This document shows positions 1 through 5,153 of a stretch of DNA of 7,210 bases, in pieces (the first letter of the stretch is position 1; every line of letters begins with the position of its first letter). A program made the translations under genes and the position numbers. A model generated the notes under the pieces. It worked only from the letters and a program-made list of their open reading frames with translations. It had not been told where the DNA came from and searched no databases. Source of the stretch: CAZWKX01 sp964633975. GTDB lineage: Bacteria; Actinomycetota; Acidimicrobiia; Spongiisociales; UBA11373. Where the stretch lies: positions 1 to 7,210 of the forward strand of contig CAZWKX010000061.1 in NCBI GenBank assembly GCA_964633975.1, given 5' to 3'.

Positions 1-30
1 CGACAGACGCTCGGTGCGCGCACGAGCCAA
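1..30 (-). CDS. rpoB: RNA polymerase beta subunit, N-terminal fragment (partial)
   Basis: Only ten codons are visible, from a TTG start at 30 to the window edge, reading (M)ARARTERLS. A good ribosome-binding site, AGGAGG at 36-41, lies 5 nt upstream of the TTG. In actinobacteria rpoB follows rplJ-rplL, and its N-terminus has a short basic stretch leading into a conserved Ser-Phe segment, which would begin just past the edge. The predicted promoter at 170-198 and the hairpin at 87-115 fit a separately transcribed or attenuated rpoB. What is seen is the start, the Shine-Dalgarno sequence and the position; the identity is inferred mainly from synteny. An ATG at 45 in another frame has no comparable ribosome-binding site. 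Confidence 0.5.
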   Translation of the reverse strand, partial: MARARTERLS

Positions 31-86
31 GGATTCCTCCTCATCGATCTGGCGGCTGGGTTTGTGGGCCTATACGGACGACAAGA

Positions 87-115
87 AGCCAGGATAGCAC
101 AGAGCTATCCCAGCT
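87..115 (-). terminator. Leader hairpin or attenuator upstream of rpoB
   Basis: On the minus strand, AGCTGGGATAGC (104-115) can pair with GCTATCCTGGCT (87-98). This gives a 12-bp stem with two G-U wobbles and a 5-nt loop, followed by TTCTTGT. The central seven pairs are perfect. It sits in the predicted 5' leader of rpoB, between the promoter at 170-198 and the start at 30. A partial attenuator is the natural reading, since rplL-rpoB attenuation is known in Escherichia coli. The U-tract is weak, so it could instead be a processing site or an mRNA-stabilising stem. Confidence 0.5.
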
Positions 116-169
116 CGGCACCTGCCGGTTGGGCATTACCTCTTCGGTTGTCTTCAGTTGTCTACTCCA

Positions 170-198
170 AAGATACCCCCCTCGGGCTGCCGTGGCAA
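170..198 (-). promoter_or_regulatory. Predicted housekeeping promoter for rpoB
   Basis: The minus strand reads TTGCCA (193-198), a 17-bp spacer, then TATCTT (170-175). This fits a sigma-70-type promoter with the actinobacterial TANNNT -10 box. Transcription would start near 163 and give a leader of about 130 nt before the TTG start at 30, including the 87-115 hairpin. It lies just beyond the stop codon of the small ORF ending at 213. Confidence 0.6.
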
Positions 199-212
199 GG
201 CCCAACGGCCCT

Positions 213-461
213 CTAGCGCTCGAGCGTCCGGTCGTACACCCAGTCACAGAGACGCCGAAACAGCGGCGGGTGGGGAGCCAGGGCCCGGGCATCATCGGGA
301 ACCAACATGCGCCCAATACGGTGAGCCCAGGCCGCGGCGCTGACCGCCACCGCGCCCGTCAGCAGACAAGCAACCACAGCACCCACCACACCACCGGCCC
401 ACCCCGCGGCAACGGCGCCTGCGGCACTGAAGCCAGCGAGAAGGAGTATCGGGCCAAGCAC
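213..461 (-). CDS. Possible small two-helix membrane protein, function unknown
   Basis: An 82-residue reading frame from a GTG start, not recognised as any family. The first ~48 residues are almost entirely hydrophobic and small (Ala, Gly, Val, Leu). They could form two membrane helices, about residues 2-18 and 23-45, followed by a basic-aromatic tail (HRIGRM, then LFRRLCDWVYDRTLER). It lies between rplL and rpoB on the same strand and beyond the rplL terminator region. There is no Shine-Dalgarno sequence. A TACCCT box lies 7 nt upstream of the GTG, which would suit leaderless transcription, common in actinobacteria, though no convincing -35 box is present. The composition is protein-like and unlike the overlapping frames, but with no family match this may be non-coding. 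Confidence 0.45.
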   Translation of the reverse strand: MLGPILLLAGFSAAGAVAAGWAGGVVGAVVACLLTGAVAVSAAAWAHRIGRMLVPDDARALAPHPPLFRRLCDWVYDRTLER

Positions 462-508
462 AGGGGAAGGGTAGAGGGGGACAGACGCGTCTGGTCGTCG
501 TCGAGCAC

Positions 509-568
509 AAAAAAGAGTCCAGATTTCAGAGTTCAGAGTCGGTATTGCGCGTTCTGGACTCTGAACTC
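509..568 (-). terminator. Repeat-derived terminator with two alternative stems
   Basis: On the minus strand, GAGTTCAGAGTC (557-568) pairs perfectly over 12 bp with GACTCTGAACTC (529-540). The overlapping segment GAGTCCAGA (553-561) can instead pair over 9 bp with TCTGGACTC (515-523), which is followed immediately by six Ts (509-514). The second stem plus T6 is a classic intrinsic terminator shape, and the first would compete with it. The position downstream of rplL fits the end of the rplJ-rplL transcript. The arms contain GTTCAGAGTCCAGA, one base different from the 14-mer repeated inside nusG at 4537-4564. Confidence 0.6.
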
Positions 569-581
569 CCGCACGCGCGCA

Positions 582-606
582 TGGGCGGGCCTCACCGGCC
601 CGCCCA
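582..606 (-). terminator. GC-rich hairpin just downstream of rplL
   Basis: A perfect 10-bp inverted repeat (TGGGCGGGCC with GGCCCGCCCA) with a 5-nt loop, starting 18 nt after the rplL stop. No T-tract follows. Alone it would be a transcript 3'-end stabiliser or a non-canonical terminator; together with the T6-associated hairpin 14 nt further on it forms a terminator cluster. Confidence 0.55.
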
Positions 607-624
607 CAGCATCCGGCAAGCCTG

Positions 625-1011
625 CTACTTGAGCTCCACAGTTGCGCCGGCGCCTTCGAGCTGCGCCTTCGCCTTCTCCGCCTCTTCCTTGCCGGCCGCT
701 TCGAGGACTGGCTTGGGGGCTTCGTCGACGAGAGCCTTCGCTTCCTTGAGGCCGAGGCTCGTGAGCGCCCGCACCTCCTTGATGACCTGTACCTTCTTGT
801 CGCCGGCGGCGACGAGGATCACGTCGAACTCGTCCTTCTCCTCCTCTGCGTCGGCTGCGGCGACAGCAGCGGGAGCGGCGGCAACGGCCATGGGGGCGGC
901 CGCGGTCACATCGAACCTCTCCTCGAATGCCTTCACGAACTCGGAGAGCTCGAGCACCGTCCACTTCTCGATCTGGTCGAGTACCTCTTCGGCACTCATC
1001 TTCGTAGCCAT
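625..1011 (-). CDS. rplL: 50S ribosomal protein L7/L12
   Basis: L7/L12 is the flexible ribosomal stalk protein that binds L10 as dimers and recruits translation GTPases. The frame shows the N-terminal dimerisation and L10-binding helices (EEVLDQIEKWTVLELSEFVKAFEE), an Ala-rich hinge at about residues 37-53, and the globular domain with DEFDVIL, GDKKVQVIKEVR, GLKEAKALVDEAPKPV and the terminal GATVELK. At 128 residues it matches actinobacterial L7/L12. I chose the ATG at 1011 because AGGAGG lies 7 nt upstream. An ATG at 1017 overlaps the rplJ stop as ATGA but sits only 1 nt from that Shine-Dalgarno sequence. The ribosome-binding site lies inside the last codons of rplJ, so the two genes are probably translationally coupled. 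Confidence 0.97.
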   Translation of the reverse strand: MATKMSAEEVLDQIEKWTVLELSEFVKAFEERFDVTAAAPMAVAAAPAAVAAADAEEEKDEFDVILVAAGDKKVQVIKEVRALTSLGLKEAKALVDEAPKPVLEAAGKEEAEKAKAQLEGAGATVELK

Positions 1012-1013
1012 CG

Positions 1014-1742
1014 TCATTCCTCCTCGGCCTCGGTGGCCTTCTTGTCGTCGGCCTCCTCGGCCGGTTCATCGGTGTCGCCGGCTTCGCCGGCCTCGGCCTC
1101 GTCCGTGGTCGCCTCTTCGGCAACGGGCTCCTCGGCCTCCCCGACGGTTGCTCCGTCGACGGAAGCCTCATCGGCGGCCGGCATCCGGCCGGCGACGTCC
1201 GTCTCGGCGGCGCTCTCACCGCCCGCCTCCCGCCGCTTCTCGATCAGCTGGTGCAGCATGGTCGCCAGGTCGCGCGGCAGCGCGGTCAACAAACCGGCCA
1301 GGGAACTCAGCGGCGCCTGAAGGCTCGCGGCCGCCCGGCTCAGCAGCACCTCGCGGGGCTCGAGATCAGCGAGCTCGGACACTCTCTCCGGCGGCAGCAC
1401 CTCGCCACCGAGCAGAGCCCCTTTTATCAGGAGCCGGTCGTGCTCCCTGGCAAAATCCCTCAACGCCTTGGCCGCTACCGCAGGATCGCTGCCCGCGTAG
1501 GCGAGCCCGGTGGGCCCCTCCAGCAGTTCCAGCAACCCTTGGTATCCGAGATCCTCGGCGGCGCGGCGGGCCAAGGTCATCTTGACGATCTTGAACTCGG
1601 CCTCCACACGGCGCAGCCCGCGACGAAGCTCCTGCTGCTCGGCCACCGAGAGCCCCGCGTACTCGGCGATGAACACGGCTGCCGCCTCGTCGAGGCGTCC
1701 TTTGATCTCGGCTACGGCCTCGACCTTCTCCGGTCGTGGCAT
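1014..1742 (-). CDS. rplJ: 50S ribosomal protein L10 with long acidic C-terminal extension
   Basis: L10 anchors L7/L12 dimers on the ribosome at the base of the stalk. The N-terminal rRNA-binding domain is typical: EIKGRL, FIAEYAGLSVAEQQELRRGLR, KIVKMTLARRA and the EGPTGLAY segment. The helix that binds L7/L12 is at about residues 145-172 (LSSLAGLLTALPRDLATMLHQL). Usual length is about 165-185 residues; this one is 242, because of a 65-70 residue tail after residue 175 made mostly of Ala, Glu, Asp and Thr and ending EAEEE. The start is ATG at 1742, preceded by GAGGAGG. It is the first gene of the rplJ-rplL pair, downstream of its own predicted promoter and leader. Confidence 0.97.
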   Translation of the reverse strand: MPRPEKVEAVAEIKGRLDEAAAVFIAEYAGLSVAEQQELRRGLRRVEAEFKIVKMTLARRAAEDLGYQGLLELLEGPTGLAYAGSDPAVAAKALRDFAREHDRLLIKGALLGGEVLPPERVSELADLEPREVLLSRAAASLQAPLSSLAGLLTALPRDLATMLHQLIEKRREAGGESAAETDVAGRMPAADEASVDGATVGEAEEPVAEEATTDEAEAGEAGDTDEPAEEADDKKATEAEEE

Positions 1743-1770
1743 CGCACCTCCTCGGCAACGTCCCCGTATT

Positions 1771-1880
1771 GAAACGGGCTCCCGGATCGAGACCGCGGGA
1801 GCCCTCTTGGACGCCTGGCAAACCTACGCCGGTGGCCTCTCGGCCTTATCCCGATGGGACCTGCGGTCTCGGGTCCGTCT
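1771..1880 (-). ncRNA. L10 leader (autoregulatory mRNA leader of rplJ-rplL)
   Basis: In many bacteria the L10-(L12) complex binds the rplJ leader and represses the operon. Two conserved blocks I associate with this leader are present on the minus strand in the right order: GAGACCGCAGGTC (about 1858-1870) and CCGGCGTAGGTT (1821-1832), close to the common CCTGCGTAGGT. A 9-bp hairpin (GGGCTCCCG at 1796-1804 with CGGGAGCCC at 1776-1784, 11-nt loop) follows about 30 nt before the start codon. It could act as an attenuator or as the ribosome-binding-site switch. The family assignment is from memory of the motif; the boundaries are approximate. Confidence 0.7.
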
Positions 1881-1892
1881 ATGTGCGACGGC

Positions 1893-1921
1893 AGCGTAGT
1901 GATGCCCGACCGGGTGAGCAA
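1893..1921 (-). promoter_or_regulatory. Predicted promoter of rplJ-rplL
   Basis: The minus strand reads TTGCTC (1916-1921), a 17-bp spacer, then TACGCT (1893-1898), matching a TANNNT -10 box. Transcription would start near 1886, just ahead of the L10 leader motifs, which is where a promoter for that leader should be. Its position relative to the leader is the strongest support. Confidence 0.65.
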
Positions 1922-2125
1922 GGCGAATCCGACTCTCGTGCCTGGACAGGCGCCGCAGCTCGCGCCATCATGGTCCCAGACGTGGGGGGATCCACGGCGC
2001 CAGGAGCGTTTCCACCAGCGCTCCCGCAGTCGGATCGCCGCTGGGAAAGGTCAGTCCCTACCCTGGCCCTCCGGCGATGACGTGCCGGCGACTTCCTGGC
2101 CCGTCGCCGGCCGAGATCCGCGGGT
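1922..2125. other. Intergenic stretch with no recognised feature
   Basis: This is the middle of the ~400-bp gap between rplA and rplJ. I see no convincing gene on either strand. A 6-bp inverted repeat (GGAGCG at 2003-2008 with CGCTCC at 2019-2024) is too short to interpret. The functional parts of the gap are at its ends: the hairpin next to rplA and the promoter and leader next to rplJ. Confidence 0.5.
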
Positions 2126-2145
2126 AGCTGGGATCCCCCCCAGCT
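2126..2145 (-). terminator. Hairpin immediately after rplA
   Basis: AGCTGGG (minus strand, 2139-2145) pairs perfectly with CCCAGCT (2126-2132) across a 6-nt loop, beginning one base after the rplA stop codon. No T-tract follows, so it is more likely a 3'-end stabilising stem or a weak terminator than a strong intrinsic terminator. It would mark the end of the tRNA-Trp/secE/nusG/rplK/rplA transcript. Confidence 0.45.
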
Positions 2146-2146
2146 T

Positions 2147-2857
2147 TCAGTGGAGGGAATCCAGCAGTGCGTCGAGCTGGTTGACGTCGACCTTCACGCC
2201 GAGCCCCATAGTGGAAGCCAGGGTCAGCTTGCGCACATAGCGGCCCTTCGCCGCGGAAGGCCGAGCTCGGATGATCTCGTCGGCTACGGCGGCGAGATTG
2301 GCCTCGAGAGCCGCCTGCTCGAACGAGACCTTCCCGATCACGACGTGCACGTTGCCGTAGCGGTCGTTTCGGTACTCGACGCGACCCGCCTTGAACTCGG
2401 CGACCGCCTTGCCGACCTCATCGGTGACCGTGCCCGCTTTGGGATTGGGCATGAGCCCGCGAGGTCCCAGAACCCGGCCCAGCTTGCCCACCTCACTCAT
2501 GAGAGAGGGCACGGCGATCGTCACGTCCCAGTCGAGGGGCTGCTCTCCGGCCGCGATCCTGGTTCCCAGGTCGGTCCCGCCCACCAGATCGGCACCGGCC
2601 TCCTTGGCCGCCCTCGCCTCGTCGCCTTCGGCGAACACGAGCACTCTCACGGTCTTGCCCGTGCCGTGGGGCAGGGACACTGTGCCCCGCACCGCCTGAT
2701 CGGCCTGCCGCGGGTCGATGCCGAGCACAAAGGCGGCCTCGACGGATTCGTCGAAGTTGGCGCCGGCCAGCGACTTAACCATGGCCAAGGCCTCGCCGGG
2801 GGGGTAGTAGGCCGACCGCTCGAACTTGGCGGCGGCGTCCGTGCGTTTCTTGCTCAT
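2147..2857 (-). CDS. rplA: 50S ribosomal protein L1
   Basis: L1 binds 23S rRNA at the mobile stalk by the E site, guides release of deacylated tRNA, and in many bacteria represses its own operon. The frame is 236 residues, the usual size, with the L1 signature at about residues 126-145 (KLGRVLGPRGLMPNPKAGTV), the conserved HGTGK segment, DWDVTIAVPSLM, and the terminal GLGVKVDVNQ. The start is ATG at 2857, preceded by AAGGAGAGAGGA, a strong ribosome-binding site. It normally follows rplK closely; here 233 bp separate them, mostly filled by a 75-bp tandem array, so its own ribosome-binding site matters. Confidence 0.97.
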   Translation of the reverse strand: MSKKRTDAAAKFERSAYYPPGEALAMVKSLAGANFDESVEAAFVLGIDPRQADQAVRGTVSLPHGTGKTVRVLVFAEGDEARAAKEAGADLVGGTDLGTRIAAGEQPLDWDVTIAVPSLMSEVGKLGRVLGPRGLMPNPKAGTVTDEVGKAVAEFKAGRVEYRNDRYGNVHVVIGKVSFEQAALEANLAAVADEIIRARPSAAKGRYVRKLTLASTMGLGVKVDVNQLDALLDSLH

Positions 2858-2901
2858 TCCTCTCTCCTTGTGGTGCTCACGGCCCGAAGGCCTCCCACTA
2901 T

Positions 2902-3087
2902 GTCTGCTCTCCCGGACGGGGCCCCAACCCCATCCTCCTCCGCAACGTGGGGCCCCAACCCCACGGCGGCCGTCCCGTCTGCTCTCCCGGACGGGGCCCC
3001 AACCCCATCCTCCTCCGCAACGTGGGGCCCCAACCCCACGGCGGCCGTCCCGTCTGCTCTCCCGGACGGGGCCCCAACCCCATCCTC
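2902..3087. repeat. 75-bp GC-rich tandem array between rplK and rplA (about 2.5 copies)
   Basis: The phrase GTCTGCTCTCCCGG recurs at 2902, 2977 and 3052, an exact 75-bp period. Two full units plus a partial third appear identical. Each full unit holds two copies of GGGGCCCCAACCCCA, giving five in all (2918, 2949, 2993, 3024, 3068). On the transcribed strand each reads TGGGGTTGGGGCCCC, able to form short GC stems such as GTGGGG with CCCCAC. Frames stay open on both strands because 75 is a multiple of 3 and stop codons are absent, but no start or family supports coding. It interrupts what should be a tight rplK-rplA pair. Confidence 0.95.
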
Positions 3088-3090
3088 TCT

Positions 3091-3519
3091 CTAGCCCTCA
3101 ATGACGAGGCCCATGGAACGGGCTGTGCCCTCGATGATCTTCATGGCCGCCTCGATATCGTTGGCGTTGAGGTCGACCATCTTGGTCGCGGCGATCTGCC
3201 GCACCTGCTCTCGTGTCACCGAACCCACCTTGGTCGTGTGCGGCTCGGCGGAGCCCTTCTCCACCTTGGCCGCTTGGCGCAGCATGACCGCAGCCGGCGG
3301 AGTCTTTGTGACAAAGGTGAACGAGCGATCCTCGTAGACGGTGACCTCGACCGGCACGATGGTCCCGGTCTGGCTCTCGGTGGCGGCGTTGTAGGCCTTC
3401 ACAAAATCCATGATGTTGACTCCGTGCTGACCGAGCGCCGGGCCTACCGGTGGCGCCGGGCTTGCCTGCCCCGCGGGGATCTGAAGCTTGAGCAGCGCAG
3501 CGACCTTCTTACGACCCAT
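3091..3519 (-). CDS. rplK: 50S ribosomal protein L11
   Basis: L11 forms the GTPase-associated centre with 23S rRNA and is the target region of thiopeptide antibiotics. The frame has 142 residues, the family's standard length. It starts MGRKKVAALLKLQIPAGQASPAPPVGPALGQHGVNIMDF, carrying the proline-rich N-terminal domain, and ends with the C-terminal RNA-binding domain (TREQVRQIAATKMVDLNANDIEAAMKIIEGTARSMGL). The ATG at 3519 is preceded by AAGAGG and lies 14 nt after the nusG stop, so the two genes are cotranscribed. A longer upstream reading of this frame overlaps nusG and has no homology to L11. Confidence 0.98.
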   Translation of the reverse strand: MGRKKVAALLKLQIPAGQASPAPPVGPALGQHGVNIMDFVKAYNAATESQTGTIVPVEVTVYEDRSFTFVTKTPPAAVMLRQAAKVEKGSAEPHTTKVGSVTREQVRQIAATKMVDLNANDIEAAMKIIEGTARSMGLVIEG

Positions 3520-3533
3520 GATGGAACCTCTTG

Positions 3534-4640
3534 TCAGAACTTCTGAATCTGCTCGAAGTTGAGCTCGACCGGGGTCTCGCGCCCGAATATGTCGACGAGC
3601 ACCCTCACCTTCGACTGATCGATGTTGATGTCCTCGATCACGCCGTTGAAATCGGCAAACGGGCCCTCGATGACCCGCACCGTCTCGCCGACCTCCCACT
3701 CCGGCTTGAAACGCGGCGCCTTCTTCTCGTCTTCGTCCTTGCGGATCCCGAGGATCCTCTCCACCTCGCGGCGCGACAACGCCGTCGGCTTGTTGCCCGA
3801 CCCGACGAACCCGGTGACGCCGGGAGTGTTGCGCACCGTCGACCAGGAATCGTCATCCAGGTACATTCGAACGAGCAGGTAGCCGGGAAACTGCTTCTTC
3901 TGCACGGTCACCTTGCGGCCGCTCTTGATCTCCACGACGTCCTCCAGCGGGATGACGACGTCGAAGATGGACTCCTCCATGTGCATCGACCTGATTCGGG
4001 TCTCGAGGTTGGCCTTCACCTTGTTCTCGTAGCCGGAATACGAGTGGATGACGAGCCACGATCCGGGAAGGTCGTATGGGCTCGTCGGCGCCACCCTCAC
4101 CGCGCCTGGGACCTCGACGGCCCCGACGGGCTCCTCGACCTCTTCAGCCTCTTCGGCCTCAGCCGACTCCTCGACGGCCTCTTCGATCTCCTCGAGCGCC
4201 TCCTCCACCATCCCTTCGGCCACCCCTACCCTCTCGGAGGCCTCCACGACCGCGTCATCCACAGCCTCAGTGGCATCCACAGCCTCAGCAGCATCCGCAC
4301 TCTGAACTCCGTACTCCGAACCCTCGATCTCCTCGACGGCCTCTTCGATCTCCTCGAGCGCCTCCTCCACCATCCCTTCGGCCACCCCTACCCTCTCGGA
4401 GGCCTCCACGACCGCGTCATCCACAGCCTCAGTGGCATCCACAGCCTCAGCAGCATCCGCACTCTGAACTCCGTACTCCGAACCCTCGGCGGAGTCCTCG
4501 ACGACGTCGAGCACCTCCTCCCGCACCTCCCCCGACTCTGGATTCTGAACTCTGGATTCTGAACTCTCGACCTCCTCAGGCGCGTCCGAGGCACCCCCCT
4601 CGCCGGAGAGCCTCTCGAGGCGCTCCTCGAGATCGCTCAT
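3534..4640 (-). CDS. nusG: Transcription antitermination factor NusG with long repeat-bearing acidic N-terminus
   Basis: NusG binds RNA polymerase through its NGN domain and links it to Rho or the ribosome through its KOW domain. The NGN domain is at about residues 194-300 (SWLVIHSYSGYENKVKANLETRI, then QFPGYLLVRMYLDDDSWSTVRNTPGVTGFVG). The KOW domain is at about 316-368 (GETVRVIEGPFADFNGVIEDI, VLVDIFGRETPVELNFEQIQ). Total length is 368; Escherichia coli NusG is about 180, and actinobacterial homologues carry shorter acidic N-terminal tails. Here the first ~190 residues are Glu/Ala-rich and contain a perfect 54-residue repeat (about residues 52-105 and 106-159) and the oddly polar SSESRVQNPES at 26-36. 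The ATG at 4640 overlaps the secE stop as ATGA, with GGAG about 10 nt upstream. Confidence 0.97.
   Translation of the reverse strand: MSDLEERLERLSGEGGASDAPEEVESSESRVQNPESGEVREEVLDVVEDSAEGSEYGVQSADAAEAVDATEAVDDAVVEASERVGVAEGMVEEALEEIEEAVEEIEGSEYGVQSADAAEAVDATEAVDDAVVEASERVGVAEGMVEEALEEIEEAVEESAEAEEAEEVEEPVGAVEVPGAVRVAPTSPYDLPGSWLVIHSYSGYENKVKANLETRIRSMHMEESIFDVVIPLEDVVEIKSGRKVTVQKKQFPGYLLVRMYLDDDSWSTVRNTPGVTGFVGSGNKPTALSRREVERILGIRKDEDEKKAPRFKPEWEVGETVRVIEGPFADFNGVIEDINIDQSKVRVLVDIFGRETPVELNFEQIQKF
4167..4488. repeat. Perfect 162-bp in-frame tandem duplication inside nusG
   Basis: Positions 4167-4326 and 4329-4488 are identical over 160 bp at a period of 162 bp (54 codons), so the reading frame is kept. 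The absence of any difference implies a recent duplication or ongoing homogenisation. Each copy ends with a segment (4300-4321 and 4462-4483) resembling the TTCAGAGTTC-type repeats at 4537-4564 and 509-568. The encoded unit begins EGSEYGVQSADAAEAVDA and ends in Glu-rich sequence likely to be helical. Confidence 0.97.
4537..4564. repeat. 14-bp direct tandem repeat inside nusG
   Basis: GTTCAGAATCCAGA (minus strand) occurs twice in perfect tandem. Because 14 is not a multiple of 3, the copies are read in different frames, giving SESR in one and VQNPE in the other. The repetition therefore arose at the DNA level and not by selection on a peptide. A one-base variant, GTTCAGAGTCCAGA, is at 553-566 in the rplL terminator. 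Confidence 0.95.
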
Positions 4641-4915
4641 CTCAGCTCCAGGAAGGTAAGCATGGCGCGCTTGAGTCCGAAGTCGATGCCGAAGGCGTAG
4701 AGAGTGACGAAGCCGGCCGTGATGATCGTCACCAGGGTGAAGGTCACGACCTCACGACGGCTCGGCCATGCCACTCGCTTCAGCTCGGTACGCACCTCGC
4801 GGAAAAACTGGCGGATCCCGGCGCGTTGGCGCCGGCGCTTCGGCTGCACACGGGCGCGGCGCTCCCGCAGGCGCTCCTCTTCCTTTGCCTGCAGCCTTCG
4901 CAGCTCTCGGTTCAT
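4637..4915 (-). CDS. secE: Preprotein translocase subunit SecE
   Basis: SecE clamps SecY in the general secretion channel of the cytoplasmic membrane. The frame has 92 residues: a strongly basic, charged N-terminus (ELRRLQAKEEERLRERRARVQPKRRRQR), then the conserved FFREVRTELKRVAWPSRREVVTFT amphipathic hinge at about 37-60, and one membrane helix at about 58-79 (TFTLVTIITAGFVTLYAFGIDF). It is the single-helix form usual in Gram-positive bacteria. The ATG at 4915 has a purine-rich GGAAGACGAGG upstream and lies 22 nt after tRNA-Trp, so it is probably on the same transcript. The stop overlaps the nusG start, implying coupled translation. Confidence 0.97.
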   Translation of the reverse strand: MNRELRRLQAKEEERLRERRARVQPKRRRQRAGIRQFFREVRTELKRVAWPSRREVVTFTLVTIITAGFVTLYAFGIDFGLKRAMLTFLELR

Positions 4916-4937
4916 CCTCGTCTTCCTTCCAATCGAG

Positions 4938-5011
4938 CAGGGGCGGAGGGACTCGAACCCCCAACCGCTGGTTTTGGAGACCAGTGCTCTGCCAAGTTGA
5001 GCTACGCCCCT
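4938..5011 (-). tRNA. trnW: tRNA-Trp (anticodon CCA)
   Basis: A complete cloverleaf can be folded by eye: acceptor stem AGGGGCG with CGCCCCT, D arm GCTC with GAGC, anticodon stem CTGGT with ACCAG enclosing CTCCAAA (anticodon CCA), T arm GGGGG with CCCTC around TTCGAGT, and discriminator G. The 3' CCA is not encoded. Its place directly upstream of secE is the common actinobacterial arrangement. Confidence 0.97.
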
Positions 5012-5057
5012 CGGTGTGCTCACGACGCGCGCGAGCCTGGGCAGATGAACGGGCGGC

Positions 5058-5087
5058 ATTGTACATGCACCCGTCGCAAGCCAAGAA
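5058..5087 (-). promoter_or_regulatory. Predicted promoter for tRNA-Trp and the secE-nusG-rplK-rplA genes
   Basis: The minus strand carries a strong -10 box, TACAAT (5058-5063). The -35 box is less clear: TCTTGG (5081-5086) at 17 bp or TTCTTG (5082-5087) at 18 bp. Transcription would start near 5051, about 40 nt before the mature tRNA 5' end, leaving a short leader for RNase P to remove. It separates the rpmG/dehydratase/sigma transcript from the tRNA and secE genes. Confidence 0.65.
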
Positions 5088-5153
5088 GGACGTATCGCCG
5101 GCCCGGCCCCGTCGGCGCCGGCGGGAGGCGCCATCCAACCCGCTATCGACGGC

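Noticed and set aside
41..316. Minus-strand 91-residue reading frame near the left end
   Set aside because: Overlaps the 82-residue candidate and the rpoB promoter; composition is not protein-like and no ribosome-binding site is seen.
1012..1017. ATG at 1017 as the rplL start
   Set aside because: Possible as an ATGA overlap, but only 1 nt from the AGGAGG, whereas the ATG at 1011 has ideal spacing and fits L7/L12 homologues.
545..1585. Plus-strand 346-residue reading frame opposite rplL and rplJ
   Set aside because: Antisense shadow of two well-supported ribosomal protein genes.
2902..3087. The 75-bp array as a CRISPR array
   Set aside because: The whole 75-bp unit is repeated without variable spacers, and no cas genes are nearby.
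2150..3094. Plus-strand 314-residue reading frame across rplA and the array
   Set aside because: It is the antisense shadow of rplA extended by the stop-free 75-bp repeats, with no recognisable domain.
3520..3699. N-terminal extension of rplK to 202 residues
   Set aside because: It overlaps nusG out of frame, and L11 proteins start at the MGRKK position.
3531..4562. Plus-strand 343-residue reading frame opposite nusG
   Set aside because: Antisense to a certain nusG; its internal repetition is only the mirror of the 162-bp nusG repeat.
5114..5132. GGCGCC...GGCGCC hairpin as a terminator of the sigma/anti-sigma transcript
   Set aside because: Only 6 bp, no T-tract, and such pairs are common by chance in this GC-rich stretch.
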